Source of the DNA: Pedobacter sp. Bi126
GTDB taxonomy: Bacteria > Bacteroidota > Bacteroidia > Sphingobacteriales > Sphingobacteriaceae
Length of the DNA: 64,000 nt
Reading direction: 5' to 3'
NCBI RefSeq assembly: GCF_918698245.1
Contig: NZ_CAKKMS010000002.1
Location: forward strand, 310,001 to 374,000
Positions 24,750-32,438 of the stretch are shown here, in pieces (the stretch's first letter is position 1; each line of letters starts with the position of its first letter). The position numbers and the translations under genes were made by a program. The notes under the pieces are model-generated. The model had not been told where the DNA came from and did not search any database. It saw only the letters and a list, made by a program, of their open reading frames with translations.

Positions 24750-25126
24750 ATTAATTGTCTTTCTTCGTTTTGTCATCCTGAGTGGTAATTTGTTTTATGA
24801 AAATCAATTTGAGTGACGTACAATTGTTTTCTTTTTCCATACACCAGGGGCTTGCCTCGGCTCGCCGCCGCCGAAGGGCTCTTTCTTTTTGGCATCAAAA
24901 AGAAACAAAAAATGCCGGCTGAAAATTTTTCTTTTGAAGGCAGTTGTACGGCTAGAACAGTGCAGTCCGAAAAATTTGTTAGGCCGGATTTAAGTGGAAC
25001 GGGGATATGGTGCTGTGGCCCAGCTGGGTGGAAATGTATAGTGTCGCAAATATCTTATCAGTAGGTAATTGCAAAATAACGTTGATGATAACGTAGTGAA
25101 AGGATCTTTTAGCGTTAATTTATCAC
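24750..25126. other. Non-coding stretch with a GC-rich element
   Basis: No gene is supported. 24843-24920 is a distinct GC-rich block with the words CTCGCCGCCGCCGAAGGGC and TTTTTGGCATCAAAAAGAAAC, the latter a small hairpin. An 83-codon open frame over it (24813-25064) has a composition unlike its neighbours and looks spurious. The block resembles recurrent intergenic sequences I recall from this phylum. Confidence 0.45.
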
Positions 25127-25170
25127 AAATGCGCACAAATAAACATTGTTTTATTTGTGCGCATTTTTTG
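25127..25170 (+). terminator. Strong hairpin, 17-bp perfect stem
   Basis: Arms at 25127-25143 and 25150-25166 pair perfectly over 17 bp around a 6-nt loop and run into TTTTTTG. It lies about 420 nt after uxuA and before the small gene at 25294, and looks like an efficient intrinsic terminator. Which transcript it ends is unclear. Confidence 0.75.
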
Positions 25171-25190
25171 TAATAGCCGGGCTTGTATTC

Positions 25191-25218
25191 GCTTATCGCC
25201 TAACGCCAACCCTTATTC
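25191..25218. repeat. Degenerate heptamer array
   Basis: Four 7-bp units (GCTTATC, GCCTAAC, GCCAACC, CTTATTC). Unlike most others in the window it is not close to a stop codon, and its G/T-rich strand is opposite to the flanking genes. Confidence 0.55.
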
Positions 25219-25293
25219 TTTACAAATACACACCAATTCCCGAAATTTTAACTCACCTTTGCTTGTGGCTTGAAATTTGAGTCTCTTAAAATT

Positions 25294-25527
25294 ATGGAAA
25301 ACAGCAATAACCCCAAGAAGAAGATCTTAACGCCTTCTGTTGTACATGATGATTTACCTGAGGTTAAGAAGCCTGAGCATTTACGGAAGGTGCCGCTAAA
25401 TCACGACAGTGGATTGCCAGAAAATCCTGAAAGAAATTATCACCATGAAGAATTAAAGAGTGTAACCGCGGGTCACGACAAAATTCGGCATGCCGATGAT
25501 GATATTTGGAACGGAGAAGACGCGTAA
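25294..25527 (+). CDS. Small hydrophilic hypothetical protein
   Basis: A 77-residue, highly charged protein rich in K, E, D, P and H, without a signal peptide or a recognisable domain. It looks intrinsically disordered (repeated PEVKKPEHLRK and NPERNYHHEEL segments). An upstream in-frame start at 25270 is possible, but the ATG at 25294 gives a cleaner MENSNNPKKK start. It stands alone between uxuA and the tRNA gene. No function is assigned. Confidence 0.6.
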   Translation: MENSNNPKKKILTPSVVHDDLPEVKKPEHLRKVPLNHDSGLPENPERNYHHEELKSVTAGHDKIRHADDDIWNGEDA

Positions 25528-25732
25528 TTTAGATTTGATCATGTTTTTTTGAGTGCTCGCTCTGTACTTTTGATATAGAATAGGGTGAAAAACAACTTTT
25601 TTTATGGGGTACAGTCAAATTTATTCCGTCCAAATTTAATTTTAATTGCTTCGTTCTTAAACACTTATTTGAAATAGAAAAAGCAGCTTCTAAATAGTTT
25701 AAAATATATTTTTACATATTAAATAGAACTTC

Positions 25733-25740
25733 TATATTTG
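25733..25740 (+). promoter_or_regulatory. tRNA-Arg promoter -7 box
   Basis: A perfect TATATTTG, 19 nt before the mature tRNA 5' end. The -33 region is AT-rich without a clear TTTG. Confidence 0.6.
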
Positions 25741-25758
25741 CAGCTCATTAAAAAATGA

Positions 25759-25832
25759 GCCTCGGTAGCTCAGCTGGATAGAGCGTCGGTTTTCTAAACC
25801 GAGGGTCAGGGGTTCGAGTCCCTTCCGGGGTA
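25759..25832 (+). tRNA. tRNA-Arg (anticodon UCU)
   Basis: A 74-nt cloverleaf. The acceptor stem is GCCTCGG/CCGGGGT with discriminator A; the D-arm contains AGCTCAGCTGGATAGAGC. The anticodon stem is TCGGT/ACCGA around the loop TTTCTAA, giving anticodon TCT. The T-arm carries GGTTCGAGTCC. CCA is not encoded. It reads arginine AGA/AGG. tRNA genes are frequent integration sites, and a block of accessory genes starts just downstream. Confidence 0.97.
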
Positions 25833-25837
25833 CATTT

Positions 25838-25870
25838 AAAGGTCTTTAGTTATGCTAAAGGCCTTTTTTT
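25838..25870 (+). terminator. tRNA-Arg terminator
   Basis: Stem AAAGGTCTTTAG / CTAAAGGCCTTT (one wobble pair) with a 5-nt loop, followed by a run of Ts, 6 nt after the tRNA. Confidence 0.85.
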
Positions 25871-26155
25871 ATGTCTATCTGATTTCCCTTTATCAAAAAT
25901 TAAGTATTTCTAATATGATTTTGGCGCACTTTCTTAGCTTATCTAAACCTCGGCTACTTTGTAAATCTGTGTTTTCCTGTATCATAGTGGTATTTATTTA
26001 AATATGGCATAAATAGTCTGTGCGATGGCTATATGAGCGTTTATGCCGGAATTTCTTGAAAATGTGTTGAGGGGAGGAGGTTAATTGGTGCTAAAGTTAG
26101 ATAGATACTCTCTTCCTTACTTCTTTATATCCAGTTCATAGTCTATTTCTCTCTT

Positions 26156-26797
26156 TTAAGGGGATGGTTTTAGTTTTGGATATCCGTCTTTGGGTTTTAA
26201 AGGTGAGCCGCCAACTCCATGCTTTATAAGCAAACACTTTTTATCAAAAGACGCTAAACTGATATTTGTCATTTCCGAGCTTTGTAACTGTAGATTAGCA
26301 AGTTCTACCAAGGCGTTAGCAGAAGGGATGCCTTTGAAACGTTGTTCAAAATATAATGAGTTTGTATGAGCCTGAGCAACTTCGAGTATGAGACTATCAA
26401 GATGGTTCTTCATTGATTGTTCAGCTTCAACTTTTGAAACTCTCTCAACAAGAGTGGAAGTAGCAGACATTAAAGCACCTTTAATAAAATCTGGAGTAGC
26501 AAGGACTTTATAGGCGATATCTACATCAGATCCAATTAGATCAAGGTTCTCGATTTGCTTTTTGTATTCGTCAATCAAGCCATTGAGATCTTGATTAGCA
26601 AACTGTATAGAATCAGCCTCGTTTGAAATTGCGTTAATTTCCTTAGCCTTAATCTCTTTTAATATCTTCCGGTTTGAGACTTGTAAGATAGCATTTGACT
26701 TCTCTATCGATGACTGAATCTGTTTATATGAATCTACAAATGGTGACCTGCATCCTACCATTAGAAAGATCAGTACAATTAACTTCTTATTATTCAT
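26156..26797 (-). CDS. Predicted lipoprotein of unknown function
   Basis: A 213-residue protein with a lipoprotein signal: MNNKKLIVLIFLMVGC, with the lipobox cysteine at residue 16. The rest is mostly alpha-helical with heptad-like stretches (residues 20-90 and 110-150), suggesting coiled coils, and ends in a proline-rich GGSPLKPKDGYPKLKPSP. I recognise no family. Its start overlaps the end of the upstream gene by 8 nt, so the two are translationally coupled. It is the last gene of the minus-strand accessory block that starts after tRNA-Arg; the 285 bp between it and the tRNA terminator holds no recognised gene. Confidence 0.6.
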   Translation of the reverse strand: MNNKKLIVLIFLMVGCRSPFVDSYKQIQSSIEKSNAILQVSNRKILKEIKAKEINAISNEADSIQFANQDLNGLIDEYKKQIENLDLIGSDVDIAYKVLATPDFIKGALMSATSTLVERVSKVEAEQSMKNHLDSLILEVAQAHTNSLYFEQRFKGIPSANALVELANLQLQSSEMTNISLASFDKKCLLIKHGVGGSPLKPKDGYPKLKPSP

Positions 26798-27293
26798 TTG
26801 TATGTGATTTTAGTTTTAACCACTCGTTAAAGTACCTGATTACTGTCTCATCAATATTGATTCTGTCCACTCCATCAATATACCATTGTACTCCGTCACT
26901 TATTAAATCACTCTTGGCATAATACAGAAAGTAGAACTCCTGAAGTGATTTCTCATAATCAAGTTCAAGGTAAAGATCTCTAAGCTCAGTAAGAACTGTT
27001 ACTGATTCTAGCGTACCATCAAGGCACATCTGTATAAGGTAATTGACATAATTCCATACAGTTTGGAGTTTATCAGAGAAGTCCAAGCCCAATTCATTAA
27101 GTGCTTTTATAGTCAAGATTTGCATTTCAAAGTAATCGAATGGCTCACCCATACCTGCCAAAATAATAAGGTGTTCAGTATCATAGCCATTCATTAGCAT
27201 TTCAACTGCCCAATCAGACCAAGTTCTGTTAAAGTCACGATCTAATGCTTTATAAGCTAAAACCCTTATTGTAGAACTTGGTAATGGACGCAT
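26790..27293 (-). CDS. Hypothetical helical protein
   Basis: A 167-residue, acidic, all-helical soluble protein. Segments such as WSDWAVEMLMNGYDTEHLIILAGM and YFEMQILTIKALNELGLD give it the feel of small helical proteins that accompany toxin-immunity or defence genes, but I cannot name a family. No signal peptide. It overlaps the downstream lipoprotein gene by 8 nt. It is 116 nt downstream of the RusA-like gene in the same direction. Confidence 0.6.
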   Translation of the reverse strand: MRPLPSSTIRVLAYKALDRDFNRTWSDWAVEMLMNGYDTEHLIILAGMGEPFDYFEMQILTIKALNELGLDFSDKLQTVWNYVNYLIQMCLDGTLESVTVLTELRDLYLELDYEKSLQEFYFLYYAKSDLISDGVQWYIDGVDRINIDETVIRYFNEWLKLKSHTNE

Positions 27294-27409
27294 TCTAGAG
27301 ATAGTAGTGTTTTACAATAGTTCCTTTAAACATATTGGGAGGAGAAGCCTAAATTAGTATAATAGTTATATAGATACACAATATAATCTTGCTCTATGAT
27401 ATTAAATTC

Positions 27410-27985
27410 TTATTCCCATTTGGATGTCCCATAAAGCTTTATATCGCCCAACAGACCCGCTCTCTCATCTGTAATTTTCGTTATAGCAATTAGAATACTA
27501 TTAAGTTTCATCTCGTGTATAAACTTTTTAGATAGAAGAGTAGATACCTGCGAGTCGTCATCAAATGCTATCCCGTTCAATCCATCTAATACACATTTGG
27601 CTAGATTATCTACATCAACTTCTTTAAACCTGCGTTCTAATGTTGAGATAGTTATTATAACCTCCACTAAATTTGGTTTTTTTATTTTGTTTTCGTCATT
27701 AAAAACACTAGCAGCTACTTTCCTTATCTCCTCAGTAAATGTTTTTATTGATTGGCTATCTTCTTTTTTGGAATACAATCCTGTGACGGGTAATTCCACT
27801 CCATCCTCAAACACCTCTACAGCATCAACTGGTTTAAAAGCATCTTGCTTTGTTGGTACTTGGTTTCCACCATAAAGGCCAAATAAAGTATCCACCTTTG
27901 GATTTAAGTAAAATGTAACTATTCCGTTTTCGTCCGTAAGTTCCTTTATTTCATTTTCTATTTCAGACCTTCTCTTTTTATTCAT
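27410..27985 (-). CDS. RusA-like Holliday-junction resolvase
   Basis: A 191-residue protein. The C-terminal 100 residues carry the RusA signature: DVDNLAKCVLDGLNG followed by FDDDSQV, giving D124, D126, K130, D134 and D143/D144, which match the catalytic acidic residues and lysine of RusA. RusA enzymes cut four-way DNA junctions as dimers and are usually phage-borne. The N-terminal 70 residues are longer than in E. coli RusA (120 residues) and unassigned. It is 25 nt downstream of an abortive-infection gene, with no other phage gene nearby, so here it may work with that neighbour and not in phage replication. Confidence 0.75.
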   Translation of the reverse strand: MNKKRRSEIENEIKELTDENGIVTFYLNPKVDTLFGLYGGNQVPTKQDAFKPVDAVEVFEDGVELPVTGLYSKKEDSQSIKTFTEEIRKVAASVFNDENKIKKPNLVEVIITISTLERRFKEVDVDNLAKCVLDGLNGIAFDDDSQVSTLLSKKFIHEMKLNSILIAITKITDERAGLLGDIKLYGTSKWE

Positions 27986-28010
27986 ATAGCAATAGCATTT
28001 TAAATGTTAA

Positions 28011-28766
28011 TTAAAATGGTAAGTCATCATCAATAACACTTGTTATCATTCCAGCCTTACTTACACTTTGTAAAAATAACCCTACCGTTGCAACGCTATT
28101 CACAATAAAGTGAGCATAGACAGAATCAGTAATTAAAACTTCATCGTCTGTCTGCCCGTGAAAATTCGTTTTGGTACTTCTCAAGGTTTCAATTGCTTGG
28201 CAAATTGTAATCAATGAGTTGCCTATAGTTTTAATTTCTTTAGGCTGCTGTTCATTCATCAACTTAAGTTCTTTTACTACCATTATAGCCAAGTGATATA
28301 GAGTCTCCTTTCCGCTTAATTTAGCTTGAATACGAGGTGCCTGTAAGATCGTTTTGATCAAGCTCTCTAAAGTGGAATTGCAGAGGCCAATTGCAACACT
28401 GGGATCATCTTCAACTTGTTTAATCGCTTTACAGAAAGTGTCGTATGCGGTATTTGCAACTCCTTTTAATTCATTCTTGAATGTAGGGATTGAGGGAATG
28501 TAGTCAGGTGTTTCGACTCCCATATCTATGGCAACTTTAAGAAGAATGTCACCAGGCATATTATGCAAGGTTTGTAATAAGTCTATGTCCTTGCTCGGCT
28601 TAAATGCAATCTCAAAGTTCTGCCAGTTCCAATTTTCATCAGTTTGCTGCCACTTTTTTATATAGAAGTTCACTTCCCTGTAAGTTGGATAAACTTCCCA
28701 TAGGGCATCACTAACTTGTTTAGCGAGCTTCATTTGATATCGAGGTGAGATAACAATTTCGTCCAT
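28011..28766 (-). CDS. Abortive-infection (Abi_C domain) family protein
   Basis: About 251 residues. The C-terminal half (from AIGLCNSTLESLIKTIL on) matches the Abi_C type domain: paired helices, a TNFHGQTDDE segment and the final VNSVATVGLFLQS helix. The N-terminal half is a separate helical/winged region (RYQMKLAKQVSDALWEVYP, then DLLQTLHNMPGDILLKVAIDMG), perhaps a sensor or adaptor. Proteins with this C-terminal domain have been linked to phage abortive infection, mechanism unknown. I prefer the ATG at 28766; an in-frame start at 28817 adds 17 hydrophobic residues. It lies 25 nt upstream of the RusA-like gene, a likely operon. Confidence 0.7.
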   Translation of the reverse strand: MDEIVISPRYQMKLAKQVSDALWEVYPTYREVNFYIKKWQQTDENWNWQNFEIAFKPSKDIDLLQTLHNMPGDILLKVAIDMGVETPDYIPSIPTFKNELKGVANTAYDTFCKAIKQVEDDPSVAIGLCNSTLESLIKTILQAPRIQAKLSGKETLYHLAIMVVKELKLMNEQQPKEIKTIGNSLITICQAIETLRSTKTNFHGQTDDEVLITDSVYAHFIVNSVATVGLFLQSVSKAGMITSVIDDDLPF

Positions 28767-29252
28767 CCTGAGGTTAATTTGAGGTAACAAAGGTATAAGA
28801 ATCAACGATGATTGCAAGAGGGACGATCGATCTTATCCATATCCAAGATTTCGTTAGTTGCCTATTCCCAAAGAGGAAGAACCGTAACGTGGATATTAGA
28901 AAGGTCTAGTTGTCGATGTTGTGTTTACAAGATCAGGAGTACCGGTGCATTCCCCTATGTACCTTATAAAACAGGAGCATTAACTAGTAGCTGATGCCGC
29001 CTCTAACAAACTGCAAGTACAACCTAATCCTACCATTCGCACAATTTCCAATCATTGGGGTTAATAAAACAGGAAAGTGAGTAAAAATGTGCCTTCCAAA
29101 AAGTATTACACAATAGCTTAATTAAGCCTAACTAAACTTCAACACTAAGTATGCCAAGCACTAGAGAAAGTAAAATAGTAATAACAACAAAGTAGTGCAT
29201 TTTAAGAACGCCTCCATTCAAACTAGCTTATTTAGTTAATAAACAAAAGTAA
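28767..29252. other. Intergenic region inside the accessory block
   Basis: About 486 bp with no credible ORF on either strand. 28830-29000 is less AT-rich than the surroundings (for example GTCGATGTTGTGTTTACAAG). It could be a decayed gene fragment or hold an RNA, but I found no hairpin or promoter strong enough to annotate. Confidence 0.35.
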
Positions 29253-31145
29253 TTAAACAGACTCCCTAGGCTTTGATTGTTGTATATAAAGCATTCTATT
29301 ATGAAGTTCAACTTTGGATGAGCTATCGATTGCTGCTTTTGCACTTTCCATTTTATCAAATTCAATGTAAGCAAAACCTCTAATAAATTTACCTTTAAAA
29401 TGGCGAGGGATTTTAACTGAAACCACATCCCCAAACTGGGTAAACAGATTACTCAATTCCTCTTCATTTGTGTCGAACGGAATGTTGGAAATATAAATTC
29501 TTGCATAATCAGAAGAGTCTAACAATTCTGGTTTCACACTTTCATCGTCCCTATCTTTGGTTTTTGGCGATTTAATGATGCTTTTTACCGAAGTTTTACT
29601 TGATGTTTTACTAAGTCCTTTAAACGAAGTCGGAATTACAATTTGAAATTGTTTAAGCTGTTTTTGACTAGTGTGAGATTTCCAAGCTAAGTTTTTAGCC
29701 TCCATTCGTTTAACTGTTCTTTTTAAAACACCTATCTGCATTAGCGATTCAATTAGCTGTCTGTACTTATCCGTATCAACAATTCCTACCGCCTCCCAAA
29801 TCTCGTCAACCGAAAATAACTTCCCATTAGTACCTAAACGTACGACTGTTTTCTGTTCTCTGGTAAGGTTGACTTGATCAAAGTTATCAAGCCATAATTT
29901 CTCTTCTTTAGTGAAAATATGTTTTTGAGATAAGAGGACTTTGAATGATTTGTTTTTGGACTCTAATTTTGGCGCTTGAAGATCGTTAGTTTTCATCAAA
30001 TCAAAAATTCTTCTTATCCCTTCACCTAGCTCTCTCATATATCCAATCTCCCTAAGGGCTTTGGCAATATTCGAGTTTCTTGATTGATGACTTCCATCTA
30101 GGCTTTCCAAATCAGATATTTTAACAGCTGATAACAACTCCCCTGGACTTTGAATTTCAAGTCTATCGTTAAAAACATAAACTTCTATCCCACGTCCTTC
30201 AATACTATAGTCTCTATGAGCAATAGCATTTATTAAAGCTTCTCGACATGCTAATTCAGGATATATAATCTGTGTTTTAAATAATGCTTGTTTTAGAAAT
30301 CTTGTTTCGGTTAAATGTGGACGAATGATTTCCCAACTTGACTCAATCAGTTTAACAATATTATCAGTTATCTCTTCATCGAAAATAACATTGAAGTCTT
30401 CACCGCTTTTAAGAACATTGTCAGCTACTTTGATAACACGAACTTGGAGCCTAGGGTGCCACTTACTTGGGTTTTTTGCAAAAAGCAACAATGCAGCTCT
30501 TTTTAGCTTTAATTCTGTTCCGTTAAACTCAGCAATATCAATGTGTTGTAAAAATTTCTCTGGTGTTACTTTAATCGATAGCTGAGTGGTTATCTGCTGT
30601 ATTAAATCTATATCGATATCTCCCATATCAGCACGATCAACAAATTGACGATCGTATTCTCTTGACGCAGCTTCTTCTCTCGTAAACAAAATTTCCTCAG
30701 CAGAGATTGGGACGGATTCCAAATCTTTCCGCTGAATACATCTACCATCCGAGGTCAGATAAACATATTCATTACCCTTAGGAATAGAAAAATATAGAAT
30801 CTTCTTACCGTTAAATTCGGTAAAAGTCGCTTTATAATTCGGCAAAGGGGTGTCTTTGTGTACGTTGTTTTTTGGTGCATTGACTAATATATCTAATTTG
30901 TCATTTGAATAGCTTAATCCAGTAACAATACCAGTATCTTCAACACCAACTAGTAACTCTCCTCCGTCAGCATTCGCGAAAGCTACCATTGTTCTCGAAA
31001 TATCATCACATATATCTTTTACAGGACGATTTTCTTTCTTATCTGGAGGGCCTTGTAATGCGCTCTTAAATTCTCTATAGTGACTTTCACCAAGCTCGAG
31101 AGCTATTTCTAATCTTTCTTGTAATCTTAAAATTGATACGTCCAT
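29253..31145 (-). CDS. Schlafen/AlbA_2 ATP-binding protein with C-terminal RNA-recognition motif
   Basis: A 630-residue protein. Residues about 15-140 form an AlbA_2 (Schlafen-type) domain: HYREFKSALQGP, then FANADGGELLVGVEDTGIVTGL. Residues about 280-390 match the HATPase_c_4 region of this class: ACREALINAIAHRDYS, RLEIQSPGELL, MRELGEGIRRIFDLM. A winged-helix-like region follows (to about 500), then a charged linker. The last 80 residues are a canonical RRM, with RNP2 IYISNI and RNP1 KFIRGFAYI. Single RRM proteins are common in Bacteroidota, but an RRM fused to this architecture is new to me. An RNA-guided or RNA-sensing regulator or nuclease is an inference. ATG at 31145 is preferred over GTG at 31166. 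Confidence 0.8.
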   Translation of the reverse strand: MDVSILRLQERLEIALELGESHYREFKSALQGPPDKKENRPVKDICDDISRTMVAFANADGGELLVGVEDTGIVTGLSYSNDKLDILVNAPKNNVHKDTPLPNYKATFTEFNGKKILYFSIPKGNEYVYLTSDGRCIQRKDLESVPISAEEILFTREEAASREYDRQFVDRADMGDIDIDLIQQITTQLSIKVTPEKFLQHIDIAEFNGTELKLKRAALLLFAKNPSKWHPRLQVRVIKVADNVLKSGEDFNVIFDEEITDNIVKLIESSWEIIRPHLTETRFLKQALFKTQIIYPELACREALINAIAHRDYSIEGRGIEVYVFNDRLEIQSPGELLSAVKISDLESLDGSHQSRNSNIAKALREIGYMRELGEGIRRIFDLMKTNDLQAPKLESKNKSFKVLLSQKHIFTKEEKLWLDNFDQVNLTREQKTVVRLGTNGKLFSVDEIWEAVGIVDTDKYRQLIESLMQIGVLKRTVKRMEAKNLAWKSHTSQKQLKQFQIVIPTSFKGLSKTSSKTSVKSIIKSPKTKDRDDESVKPELLDSSDYARIYISNIPFDTNEEELSNLFTQFGDVVSVKIPRHFKGKFIRGFAYIEFDKMESAKAAIDSSSKVELHNRMLYIQQSKPRESV

Positions 31146-31506
31146 AATGCAATTAATTTGTCTCACGAACTCAAAAGATCTTTGTGAGATAGTGTTAAAT
31201 TTAGTTTGGCTAAAATATAGATTATTTTATATTTCACGATGTCAATCTCATTAAATTAGATGTATTCATCATTTGTCGCGCACCAACCGCAAACTGAGAA
31301 AATGTGTGAGAATCGACAGTTACAGAGCAACGGGTTTCGATCTACGTTTTAACACAAACGACTGGCCAGGTGTTGGGAGTATCCCTAACAAGCAAAAATG
31401 ATACACTGATCAACCATGATTTTTGAAAATAGATTTCATTTTCAATTATCCACTCAGCTATTCCTTACTTTTGCAGGCAATAACGGCTAAATAGCTTAAT
31501 TAAGAA
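31146..31506. other. Divergent intergenic region at the right edge of the accessory block
   Basis: About 360 bp separating the minus-strand block from the plus-strand gene at 31507. A TACTTTTG -7 box at 31466-31473 lies 34 nt before that gene's ATG. 31270-31400 is less AT-rich than its surroundings. I found no tRNA 3'-end repeat that would mark an attachment site, and no integrase fragment. Confidence 0.4.
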
Positions 31507-32205
31507 ATGGATAATAGATTTTCTAACAGCAAGCAGGTTGCGGTGGTTTCCACTTTTTCTCATCTTTTAAATACGAATTTTAAGGGAGATATAAACGCTG
31601 TTTGCTGGCAGAGAGACCTGGTTGGCGACTTTAAGGAAATTGTATCCAAACTTGAACTGAAAGCAGATCTCACGGAAGTTTCTATGGAAGAGCTCCATGC
31701 GCTTAAGCTATCGGAACAAGGTAGTATGGCAAGGGATATTATCTCAAGTGATTTTCAGTTATTGGCAGATTCCGGAGCATCGCCTTCGCTCAATTTAATC
31801 AAAAGTTATGAGCGGGATGAGGAACTCGGTTTCATTTCAACAGATGTATATTCATTCCATGTAGACCGTTCTCCCGTCGGTACAGATACTTTTTTATGTA
31901 CCTATTATGGTGCGGCCAGTGAAATCTTAGCTAATCATCAGGCAGAACAAAAAATCCTGGTCCCTGAAATCCGACAAAAGCTCAAAGAACTACATAACGG
32001 TCCGGAATCGGAATTTGAAAACTTTTTGATGGAGCATTATTTTGACCTGCATTACCAGGCCAAAGCTGATGCAAGGCCCATTAATTTGGGATTGGGTCAT
32101 TTATGGAGGTTGGCAGTAGATTATCCTGATAAACAGGTTTTACCATGCGTGCACCGGGCACCCAACGAAAAAGACGGTGAGTATAGATTGCTGCTGATCT
32201 GCTAA
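31507..32205 (+). CDS. DUF1826-like protein
   Basis: A 232-residue soluble protein. The pattern SFHVDRSPVGTDTFLCTYYGAASEIL, with a late PCVHRAPNEKDGEYRLLL, resembles DUF1826 proteins (FHxD ... CTYxGxGTE ... HRSP ... RLLL). The His-x-Asp plus distal His arrangement is also that of cupin-type iron/2-oxoglutarate oxygenases, but I infer this only from the motif. No signal peptide or membrane segments. Preceded by a -7 box (31466). It is monocistronic, and no neighbour hints at a function. Confidence 0.6.
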   Translation: MDNRFSNSKQVAVVSTFSHLLNTNFKGDINAVCWQRDLVGDFKEIVSKLELKADLTEVSMEELHALKLSEQGSMARDIISSDFQLLADSGASPSLNLIKSYERDEELGFISTDVYSFHVDRSPVGTDTFLCTYYGAASEILANHQAEQKILVPEIRQKLKELHNGPESEFENFLMEHYFDLHYQAKADARPINLGLGHLWRLAVDYPDKQVLPCVHRAPNEKDGEYRLLLIC

Positions 32206-32379
32206 TCTTAAATTTTTTAATATAAACCTATTAATCGGCTGTTAATCAGGTAGCTTATATCAATTTAATTATCTGTAGAGCAATCTTTCTGCTTAAAAAA
32301 TACCCCTCAAAAAGTTTCGTAGTTAACATTTCTGCTTACTAATTTAACATTACTGCTCTGTGGTCATGATATGGCATTG

Positions 32380-32387
32380 TAGTTTTG
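32380..32387 (+). promoter_or_regulatory. -7 box for the GH31 gene
   Basis: A perfect TAGTTTTG, 52 nt before the start codon at 32439; the -33 region (CTGTGG) is weak. Confidence 0.4.
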
Positions 32388-32438
32388 CATCATAAAAACA
32401 TACCACCATATTCTAACCAATTAATTCTTTGTTCCGTT

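Noticed and set aside
24813..25064. 83-codon ORF downstream of uxuA
   Set aside because: It runs through a GC-rich intergenic element, has an unusual Arg/Cys/Trp composition and no ribosome-binding context.
25833..31506. Direct repeat of the tRNA-Arg 3' end as a second attachment site
   Set aside because: I looked for the T-arm/acceptor sequence near both ends of the accessory block and saw no copy; CGGGTTTCGATCT at about 31330 is too different.
25759..31506. Integrase or prophage
   Set aside because: No recombinase, capsid, terminase or tail gene is present; RusA alone does not indicate a phage.
31146..31506. tRNA-like structure at the right edge of the block
   Set aside because: No acceptor stem or cloverleaf can be drawn around TTTCGATCT.
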